Program-made: the position numbers and the translations under genes
Notes under the pieces: generated by a model
The model's input: only the letters and a program-made list of their open reading frames with translations
What the model was told of the DNA's origin: nothing
Database searches by the model: none
Source: an uncultured Caldilineales bacterium
Lineage (GTDB): Bacteria > Chloroflexota > Anaerolineae > JAAEKA01
Length of the DNA: 64,000 nucleotides
Reading direction: 5' to 3'
Assembly: GCA_937907455.1 (NCBI GenBank)
Contig: CALESQ010000096.1
Location: forward strand, 1-64,000
Shown: positions 43,417 through 50,203 of the stretch, piece by piece
Numbering within the stretch: position 1 is the first letter of the stretch
Layout: each line of letters opens with the position of its first letter

Positions 43417-44322
43417 TTACATCAGAAAAATCATCCCCACACCGACCAGGGTCAACACAGTACCCAGTACCGAACGCTGAGTGATACGCTCTCCAAAAAA
43501 CCATGCACTAAGGGGAATCAACAACACCGGCGCCAGTGCCAGCAGTGTACTGGCGATGCCCATTGCTCCGTGTTGTACTGCCACCATCGAAAGCCACACG
43601 CCGATATAGGGTCCCGTTAATGCACCCCCGCCAATCAGCCAAAGCGCGCGACGATCCTGCCAGTGCTGCCACACCCGCCGCGTCTCTCCGCGCGCTGCGC
43701 TGATGATAACGATAGCCGCTGTAGCCGCGGCCATGCGGATTACCGTAGCTGACAGCGGTAAAAAGCCATCGTTCAGGCCCTCTCGTGATAACAATAGCCC
43801 TATCGCCTGACAAACGGCAGCAACAACCCCCAGCAGCACCCCTTTGCGATACGCCGCCGGATCATGATCACCGGCAAATTGTTGACGACTGATGCCCTGA
43901 CGCGGCTCTGACACCACCCACACGATACCGCCAATAGTGATTGCTATAGCCAGCAATTGCAGCAAGCTGAGGCGTTCGCGCCATAGCACCCAGGCAGCCA
44001 GCGTGGTAAACATCGGCGCTGAGGTCATCATCAACTGCGTGCGCCGCGGACCAATCAGCACATAGCCCTGATAGAGCGCAGCGTCGCCCAGCGTAAGCCC
44101 TACCACGCCTGACAGACTCATCCACAGCCAATGCTCGCGGCTGGCATCCACCGGCCATACCTGCCCCGTGACAAACCAATGTGTTAACGATAGATAGAGC
44201 AGCGCCAGCACCAGGCGCGCGTAATTCACTGCTGAGGAACCGACGCGCCGACCTGCCAGCGTAAATTGAATCGAGGTCAAAGACCACAGGGCCGATGCAG
44301 CGACAGCCGCCAGTTCTGTCAT
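43417..44322 (-). CDS. EamA/DMT-superfamily transporter
   Basis: 301 aa with ten membrane helices in two EamA repeats. The first half has SLTSIQFTLAGRRVGSSAVNYARLVLALLYLSL, and each half ends with a long helix pair followed by a Gly/Pro turn (GVVGLTLGDAALYQGYVLIGPRRTQLMM). Family members export small metabolites or amino acids; the substrate cannot be told. The ATG at 44322 lies 6 bp after an extended -10 box, so the message is predicted to be leaderless. The frame upstream of that ATG is not coding. Confidence 0.85.
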   Translation of the reverse strand: MTELAAVAASALWSLTSIQFTLAGRRVGSSAVNYARLVLALLYLSLTHWFVTGQVWPVDASREHWLWMSLSGVVGLTLGDAALYQGYVLIGPRRTQLMMTSAPMFTTLAAWVLWRERLSLLQLLAIAITIGGIVWVVSEPRQGISRQQFAGDHDPAAYRKGVLLGVVAAVCQAIGLLLSREGLNDGFLPLSATVIRMAAATAAIVIISAARGETRRVWQHWQDRRALWLIGGGALTGPYIGVWLSMVAVQHGAMGIASTLLALAPVLLIPLSAWFFGERITQRSVLGTVLTLVGVGMIFLM

Positions 44323-44328
44323 GCAGCC

Positions 44329-44337
44329 ATTATACCA
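44329..44337 (-). promoter_or_regulatory. Extended -10 promoter, leaderless, of the DMT transporter
   Basis: Minus strand TGG then TATAAT (44337-44329), ending 6 bp before the ATG at 44322. No good -35 is seen, which is usual for extended -10 promoters. Confidence 0.65.
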
Positions 44338-44354
44338 CACTGGTTGTGTATGGA

Positions 44355-44498
44355 TTTCGGTTGAAATGTGTTGCCACCGAATTGAATTCGGTGTCTCAAG
44401 CCACGAAGCCCCTGCCGGGGCTTTCGGAGAGCGCCTGAGAGCGCTTCGTTCTCTGAACCGCAACCATTTATTGTCCGGCTCTTGTCATTCAACCGAAA
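44355..44498. mobile_element. MITE-like element, 144 bp, with 11-bp terminal inverted repeats
   Basis: TTTCGGTTGAA at 44355-44365 is the exact inverse of TTCAACCGAAA at 44488-44498. Inside are ACCGAATTGAATTCGGT (a palindrome around 44375-44392) and a GAAGCCCC/GGGGCTTTC hairpin near 44406-44427. No reading frame of note. There is no clear target duplication, so the mobile nature is inferred only. Confidence 0.4.
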
Positions 44499-44601
44499 GT
44501 CGCACACTACCCCAAACTATAACGCGTCAACTATGCCAATCAATACTGCCAACCCCCTTGTGGTACAAAGCAATCACACCATGCCGCTGGATGGTCGGCC
44601 C

Positions 44602-44709
44602 GCCCATTTCTGCGCCGTGGTGATGCGTGACACCAAAGACCACCTTTTTGGAGCTAAGCGTCAGATGTTTTTGACCGAGCAAGGCTATAAGTACGAGATT
44701 TTGTACTGA
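44602..44709 (+). pseudogene. Remnant of an XPB-type DNA helicase (C-terminal end)
   Basis: An in-frame segment of 35 codons encodes AHFCAVVMRDTKDHLFGAKR and QMFLTEQGYKYEILY with a normal stop. This matches the conserved end of bacterial XPB/ERCC3-like helicases (RDT...F..KRQ.FLTEQGY.YEI). The frame upstream (from 44482) has no helicase similarity and no Walker motifs, so more than 90% of the gene is missing. It lies next to the MITE-like element. Confidence 0.6.
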
Positions 44710-44827
44710 TAGCCCGCGGCGTGATGTGCAAACGCTAGCATACATGCAGCCATAAGCCCCCCGCTTTGGTCGTGCCTGCGCGATAGCGGCCAACCGCCAA
44801 CCATGCCAATTCAAGGGTTTTTGCAGA

Positions 44828-45916
44828 TCAGCCGGAGGTGGCGGCTTGCCGATGTCGTCCGCGCATTACATCCAAGACGCGCGGCATCGCCTCGGTATAC
44901 AGCCGATAAAGCAGCGGCTGCACTGGGAAATCCCATGCGCCTATATGTGGCGCAAACTGCGCGCCAAAACCCTCCTTAAAACGCCAAACGCCCCACATGC
45001 CATCGCTTTCATCCAGCACATCCGGCGCGCCCCACAGGTCATAGGTGGTGCAGCCGCGCCCCCGTGCCCGCTGCATCGCCGTCCATTGTAATAAGTGATT
45101 GGGCATGGCCGAGCGCTGACGTTCGCTCGATGCGCCGTACAAATACCATGCCGTGCCGCCAAAGCCAAACAGCATCAGTCCGGCCACCGTATCGCCTGCC
45201 ACCTCAGCCAGCAACAACTCAGCCCACGGAGCGCGGGCAGCAGCAGGTTGCATGAAGCGCCGCCAGGTAGCTGCATAATACTCAAACGGACGCACAATAA
45301 AGCCGTCGCGTCCGCCCGTCTCGACATACAGCGTGTAAAACGCAGCGAGATCATCCACACTGCCCACACGCACCGTCACCCCGCGACGTTCGGCCAAACG
45401 GATGTTATAGCGCCATTTCGGCTTCATCGCAGCCAGCAATGCCTCATCATCCAGCGTCACATCAAGCAGCGCGGTGTTGCGGAACTGGATTTGCTCGGCA
45501 GAAGGCCGCCAACCGCGGCTGCGCAACAGCCTCACCACCGCCTGCCCCGCCGCAGTGTCAGGGTCTACATCAGGATCAATTTTGACAAAGAGGGCGCGGC
45601 TTTGGCGGGCCAGCGTTTCTATCCCTGCCACCGCAGCCTGTGCCGCAGCGAGGTCGAGCCAATCAGTCACCGGGCCTTTGGGGACATAAGCCACACCCCA
45701 CGGCAGACGGTTGATGCGGCGCAGCAAAAAGCTGGCCGCTGCCAGTGGCGCAGCATCGGTTGCACCGGGCCACACGGCGCGCGTAGCGGCCCAGCCAGTT
45801 TGCGCCTTAATCTCGCCCCATTCCCAGGTTTGCAGCAGATGGGGGGCAGACAGGTGTAGCAGCGTTTCGTTCCATCTCTGTGCTTCGTCAACCAAAATAA
45901 CGGTCATACGCCTCAT
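44828..45916 (-). CDS. FemAB-type peptidoglycan bridge aminoacyltransferase
   Basis: 362 aa. Two GNAT-like halves. N-terminal HLLQTWEWGEIKAQTGW and KPKWRYNIRLAERRGVTVRVG are typical, as is the C-terminal GTAWYLYGASSERQRSAMPNHLLQWTAM and TTYDLWGAPD. Family members add amino acids from charged tRNA to the peptidoglycan stem peptide. It starts MRRMTV at 45916, overlapping the stop of the exonuclease gene (ATGA), so both are cotranslated. It is consistent with a cell wall made of peptidoglycan and no outer membrane. Confidence 0.87.
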   Translation of the reverse strand: MRRMTVILVDEAQRWNETLLHLSAPHLLQTWEWGEIKAQTGWAATRAVWPGATDAAPLAAASFLLRRINRLPWGVAYVPKGPVTDWLDLAAAQAAVAGIETLARQSRALFVKIDPDVDPDTAAGQAVVRLLRSRGWRPSAEQIQFRNTALLDVTLDDEALLAAMKPKWRYNIRLAERRGVTVRVGSVDDLAAFYTLYVETGGRDGFIVRPFEYYAATWRRFMQPAAARAPWAELLLAEVAGDTVAGLMLFGFGGTAWYLYGASSERQRSAMPNHLLQWTAMQRARGRGCTTYDLWGAPDVLDESDGMWGVWRFKEGFGAQFAPHIGAWDFPVQPLLYRLYTEAMPRVLDVMRGRHRQAATSG

Positions 45917-46767
45917 TTCAAATCGTCGAAGGGGTCGCCGTCCAAGCGCATTTCCAGCACGCGATCCAGACGAAAAGTGCGTTGTTCGCCGCGCTGCACG
46001 CAATAGGCAGCCAGATACAGCGCCTGGCCGTCGTCGGTCACATCCAGTGGTTCGACCACGCGTTCGCTGATTTGGCCGCGCTGGTCGCGATAGCGCAGCC
46101 ATAGCCGGCCACCGCGGGCCAGCGCGTCTTCAAGCAGTGGGGGCAATGGGCGTGTTTGCGGCTCAGGCCACAGCACATTGCCTCCCTGCGCGTCCAGCAG
46201 ATGCGCCAGCGTCACCTTGCCGCCGCGGTTCAGGTCGGCCAGCATGGTTTGCAGCACGCGCAGCGTGGTCCACACATCACCCATGGCGCGATGTTCACGG
46301 TCAACCCGCACGCGCAGCGCCCGCGCCACATCAGCCAGATTGTTGCGGCGAAAGGCATAAAGCCGCCGGGCCAGTAACAAGGTATCTACAGTGAAGCCCA
46401 GCCGTGGCGACCAGCGCAGCCGCCGCCATTCTCCGGCCAAAAAGCTCAGATCAAACGCTGCATTGTGAGCCACCAGCACCGAGCCATCGAGCATAGCTTG
46501 CACCTGCCCGGCTACCTGGCTGAACACCGGCTGACCACGCAGGTGAAAGTCGGTCAACCCGCTCACGGCTGATGCCCCGGGCGAAATCGGGCGCTGCGGA
46601 TCCACAAGCGTCTCGAAGCTGTCCAGCACCTTGCCCCCGCGAAAACGCAGCAGGGCTACTTCGCAGATGCGATGCCCGCTGCCTGCATGTAGGCCGGTGG
46701 TTTCTACATCCAACACAGTAAAGGTTACGTTGCCTAGATAGTCGCTGGGAGAAGGGTCTTGCGACAT
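45913..46767 (-). CDS. DnaQ-like 3'-5' exonuclease fused to a WYL-like domain
   Basis: 284 aa. Residues about 15-180 are a DEDDh exonuclease: DVETTG (Exo I, D19 and E21), HNAAFDLSFL (Exo II) and HRAMGDVWTT (Exo III, His then Asp). Residues about 205-280 look like a WYL domain (LWLRYRDQRGQISERVVEPLDV and YLAAYCVQRGEQRTFRLDRVLEM). WYL domains bind ligands or nucleic acid and are found mostly in transcription regulators. The exonuclease could be gated by that domain. The stop overlaps the FemAB start. Confidence 0.85.
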   Translation of the reverse strand: MSQDPSPSDYLGNVTFTVLDVETTGLHAGSGHRICEVALLRFRGGKVLDSFETLVDPQRPISPGASAVSGLTDFHLRGQPVFSQVAGQVQAMLDGSVLVAHNAAFDLSFLAGEWRRLRWSPRLGFTVDTLLLARRLYAFRRNNLADVARALRVRVDREHRAMGDVWTTLRVLQTMLADLNRGGKVTLAHLLDAQGGNVLWPEPQTRPLPPLLEDALARGGRLWLRYRDQRGQISERVVEPLDVTDDGQALYLAAYCVQRGEQRTFRLDRVLEMRLDGDPFDDLK

Positions 46768-47025
46768 AAAAATCGAATGTCCTTGCTTGCCATACAGCTT
46801 ACGGTAGGATAGAATATAACACAGAAAGCGCTGGATTTACGAATTGCAAGCTGGATGCTTCCGCCGGTTGAGCAGGCCGCCTGTGGCTGTACCGAAACTC
46901 TTGCAGCTCGCAGGTTCTGATCTCTTTACTCCTTAGTGTTCACTGTTCATCCAAGCTCCGCAGTTTGCCCGCATCCCGCGATACTTGTTACGCAGTACGT
47001 ATTAGCCGCAGGAGGCTCTCTCGCT

Positions 47026-48288
47026 ATGAAAGTCGTGGCCATGATCATGGCCGGCGGTGCCGGAACTCGCTTGACTGTGCTTTCTGAGAAGCGCGCCAAG
47101 CCCTCCGTACCCTTTGCCGGCAAATACCGTATTATTGACTTCACCCTCTCCAACTGCGTCAACTCGGACATTTACAACATCGCCGTGTTGACACAGTATC
47201 GTCCGCATTCGCTCAACGAACATATCGGCATTGGCAAGCCGTGGGACCTGGACCGCGCCTCTGGTGGGGTGCGTCTGTTGCAGCCCTATCAGGTAGGCGG
47301 CGGCGAGCAGGTGTGGTATCGCGGCACAGCCGATGCAGTGCTGCAAAACTTTGACTACGTGCGCGAGCTGCGCGCTGAACGGGTGCTGGTGCTGGGCGGT
47401 GACCACATCTACAAGATGGACTACGCCAAAATGCTGCGCTTCCACGAGGACAATCATGCCGATATGACCGTAGCCGTGATGGAAGTGCCGCTGGAGGAAA
47501 CTGACCGCTTCGGCATCATGTCGGTGGATGAGGATATGCGCATCTCGGCCTTCCATGAAAAACCCAAAGCGCGCGATAAGGGTATTTTGGCCTCGATGGG
47601 CATCTACATTTTTAACACCGAGGTGCTGGAGGAGCGCCTGCTGCAAGGCTCGCAGCAACATCCCGATTTGGATTTTGGCAAACACGTCATTCCCGACATG
47701 ATCCGTGACTATCGTGCCTTTGCCTATCGTTTCGACGGCTATTGGGTGGATGTGGGTACCATTGACAGCTATTGGGATACCAGCATGGCATTGCTCGATC
47801 CCAACTCACCGCTGAATTTATACGATAATTCTTGGCCGGTGCGCACCCGCAGTCAGGAGCGCCCTCCGGTGAAGCTTGGCCCGCAGGCGCGTGTACACAG
47901 CAGTTTGCTGTCGAATGGCTGCGTGATCCGCGGCAATGTGGAACGTTCGGTGTTGTCGCCGGGTGTCTATGTATCGCCGGGCGCGCTGGTGCGCGACTCG
48001 GTGGTGATGAACGACGCCTGGATCGGCCCGGGTGCGGTGTTGGATAAGGTGGTGGTAGATAAAGAAGTAGTGGTTGGCTCTGGCGCACTGCTGGGCTTTG
48101 GCGGTGACTCCGATGTCGTCAACAAGCTTGGCCCCGACAAGCTATGGGCCGGTATCAGCGTGGTGGGCAAAGGCGCACACATTCCGCCCAATATCCGTAT
48201 TGGCCGCAACGTTCTCATCAACGCAGCGGTGGAAGAAGAAGCTTTTGCCGCCTTTAACGGTTTTGTCCCCAGCGGGGAGACGGTCTAG
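47026..48288 (+). CDS. glgC: Glucose-1-phosphate adenylyltransferase GlgC (catalytic subunit)
   Basis: 420 aa. Catalytic residues are intact: GGAGTRL with R15, RAKPSVPFAGKYR with K25, and GGDHIYKMDY with the metal-binding Asp. The C-terminal third is a left-handed beta helix. It forms ADP-glucose from glucose-1-phosphate and ATP for glycogen synthesis. AGGAGG precedes the ATG at 47026; the longer frame upstream is intergenic. Its neighbour is a degenerate paralogue 85 bp later. Confidence 0.94.
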   Translation: MKVVAMIMAGGAGTRLTVLSEKRAKPSVPFAGKYRIIDFTLSNCVNSDIYNIAVLTQYRPHSLNEHIGIGKPWDLDRASGGVRLLQPYQVGGGEQVWYRGTADAVLQNFDYVRELRAERVLVLGGDHIYKMDYAKMLRFHEDNHADMTVAVMEVPLEETDRFGIMSVDEDMRISAFHEKPKARDKGILASMGIYIFNTEVLEERLLQGSQQHPDLDFGKHVIPDMIRDYRAFAYRFDGYWVDVGTIDSYWDTSMALLDPNSPLNLYDNSWPVRTRSQERPPVKLGPQARVHSSLLSNGCVIRGNVERSVLSPGVYVSPGALVRDSVVMNDAWIGPGAVLDKVVVDKEVVVGSGALLGFGGDSDVVNKLGPDKLWAGISVVGKGAHIPPNIRIGRNVLINAAVEEEAFAAFNGFVPSGETV

Positions 48289-48299
48289 GTTAGTGAGAG

Positions 48300-48354
48300 G
48301 TAAGGAGTAAGGAGTAAGAAGTTTTCTGCTTACTTCTCACGTCTTACTCCTTAC
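48300..48354. repeat. Imperfect dyad between glgC copies
   Basis: GTAAGGAGTAAG at 48300-48311 is inverted at 48343-48354 (CTTACTCCTTAC), with further pairing (GTGAGA/TCTCAC) around it. Likely a hairpin in the mRNA between the two genes, made of the same short words as other gaps in the window. Confidence 0.6.
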
Positions 48355-48372
48355 GGTGAATAAGGAGCCATA

Positions 48373-49632
48373 ATGCGTGTCTTAGCCATGATCCTGGCCG
48401 GTGGCGCCAGCCCCGCCCTCAGCATTCTCACCGCGGAACGTGCCGAACCCTCTATTCCCTTCGGTGGCAAGTACCGTGTGATTGACTTTTCTCTATCCAA
48501 TTGCGTTAATTCCGGCATCTACAATGTCGCCGTGCTGACGCAATACAAACCGCGCTCGCTCAACGATCATATCGGCAACGGCAAGCCGTGGGACCTGGAT
48601 CGTGCTGTGGGCGGCGTGCGCCTGTTGCAGCCATATATCAGCGGCCCGCACGAAAGCGGCGCCTGGCAGCGCGGCACCGCCGATGCCGTGCGCTTCAATC
48701 TTGATTACGCTGCTGAACAGCGGGTAGATACCGTGCTGCTGCTGGCTGGCGACCACATCTACAAGATGGACTATCGCCCGATGTTGCGCCTGCATGAAAG
48801 CTCCGGCGCTGATTGCACCATTGCTGTGCGCAGCGTCAGCCCGCACGAAACACACCGCTTCGGCATGGTGGGGGCAGACAGCAGCGGCCGCGTCTCGCGC
48901 TTCGAGGAAAAGCCGCGGCGCACTCTCAGCCGCATGGCCTCAATGGGCATCTACGTCTTCAAACGTGAGGCCCTGGTGGATTGGCTCACCGGCCCCGGAG
49001 CCAACGATGTGGACTTTGGCCGCAACGTGGTGCCTGGGATGCTGAAAGCTGGCCTGCGCATGATGGCCTACAGCTATGATGGCTACTGGATGGACGCCGG
49101 TACGGTGCAGGCCTTCTGGGAAGCCAACATGGCTTTGCTGGCCGAAACGCCCGCACTCGATCTCTACGATCCCGATTGGGTCATCCATACCCGCAGCGAG
49201 CAACTGGCACCGGCCTTCACCGGCGCTCAGGCCACTGTAGATGGCAGCCTGCTCTGCGATGGTTGTCGCGTGTTCGGCAAGGTGGTCCGTTCCATCATCG
49301 GCCCCGGCGCAGTGATCGGTGAAGGCGCTGAAATTCACGATTCGATTATTATGAACGGCGCAGTGATCGGCGCTGCGGCACGCGTGGAACGTGCCATTGT
49401 AGACAAGCGCGCCGAGGTGGGCGATGGCGCGGCCATTGGCTGGGGCGACGACAACACCCCTAACCATGCCATGCCCAATGCTCTCAACACCGGCTTAACT
49501 GTGATCGGCAAACGCGCCCAGGTTCCTGCTGGTATTAAAGTGGGGCGTAACGTGGTGATACGACCGCGCGTTCAGGCCGAGTCTTATCCCGTCGGTGATG
49601 TGACCAGCGGTGAAACACTGCAAGCCGCATGA
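48373..49632 (+). CDS. GlgC paralogue with altered catalytic residues (GlgD-like regulatory subunit)
   Basis: 419 aa, about the same length and fold as GlgC before it. GTRL has become SPAL (R15 to Ala) and RAKP has become RAEP (K25 to Glu; codon GAA). GDHIYKMDY is retained. The equivalent two residues are changed in the non-catalytic large subunit of plant ADP-glucose pyrophosphorylase. So the protein is probably a regulatory partner of GlgC. It lies in the same operon, and its stop overlaps the ogt start (ATGA). Confidence 0.85.
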   Translation: MRVLAMILAGGASPALSILTAERAEPSIPFGGKYRVIDFSLSNCVNSGIYNVAVLTQYKPRSLNDHIGNGKPWDLDRAVGGVRLLQPYISGPHESGAWQRGTADAVRFNLDYAAEQRVDTVLLLAGDHIYKMDYRPMLRLHESSGADCTIAVRSVSPHETHRFGMVGADSSGRVSRFEEKPRRTLSRMASMGIYVFKREALVDWLTGPGANDVDFGRNVVPGMLKAGLRMMAYSYDGYWMDAGTVQAFWEANMALLAETPALDLYDPDWVIHTRSEQLAPAFTGAQATVDGSLLCDGCRVFGKVVRSIIGPGAVIGEGAEIHDSIIMNGAVIGAAARVERAIVDKRAEVGDGAAIGWGDDNTPNHAMPNALNTGLTVIGKRAQVPAGIKVGRNVVIRPRVQAESYPVGDVTSGETLQAA

Positions 49633-50156
49633 CAGGGTTACGCGCAGGGCAACCGCCTGTGATTGATTATGTCTACGCGCCCTGTTCACTGGGAAACCTG
49701 TTGCTGGCCGCTACAGACCGAGGCTTGTGCGCCTTGTGGCTGGGTGATGACCCAGCTGTGTTGGCTGCCGACTTCTGCCAACAGCATCCGCAGGCCAGCC
49801 TTGCCGCCAATCGTGCGGATCTGGCCGCCTGGACTGTGCAGGTGCAGGCTTATTTGGATGGTCGGCAACAAGCGCTGGACCTGCCGTTGGATATAGCAGG
49901 CACTGCGTTTCAGCACCGCGTTTGGGCTGCCCTGCAAGCCATTCCCTATGGCAGCACCATCACCTACCAACAACTAGCCGAGGCTATCGGCCAGCCCACG
50001 GCCACCCGTGCCGTGGGCCATGCCTGTGCCGCCAACCCGGTGGCGCTGGTGATCCCCTGTCACCGCGCCCTGGCTGCTAATGGCAGCCTGAACGGCTATC
50101 GTTGGGGTTTGCCGCGCAAAGCCGCACTGCTGGATTTGGAACGCTTTGGGGTGTAG
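49629..50156 (+). CDS. ogt: Methylated-DNA-protein-cysteine methyltransferase
   Basis: 175 aa. The acceptor Cys is C144 in VIPCHRAL. FQHRVWAALQAIPYGSTITYQQLAEAIG is the DNA-binding helix-turn-helix segment. It removes methyl groups from O6-methylguanine in a suicide reaction. The ATG overlaps the glgC paralogue stop by 4 bp, so it is translated from the same mRNA, though no functional link is known. The first 20 residues are not conserved. Confidence 0.94.
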   Translation: MTGLRAGQPPVIDYVYAPCSLGNLLLAATDRGLCALWLGDDPAVLAADFCQQHPQASLAANRADLAAWTVQVQAYLDGRQQALDLPLDIAGTAFQHRVWAALQAIPYGSTITYQQLAEAIGQPTATRAVGHACAANPVALVIPCHRALAANGSLNGYRWGLPRKAALLDLERFGV

Positions 50157-50203
50157 CACGTAGTGCGTAGCACAAACCTTTTCCCCGAACAGGAGCTTAT
50201 TGC

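Noticed and set aside
44482..44601. Full 75-aa gene starting at 44482
   Set aside because: Only the last 35 codons resemble a known protein; the upstream part is unrelated and runs through the edge of the MITE-like element.
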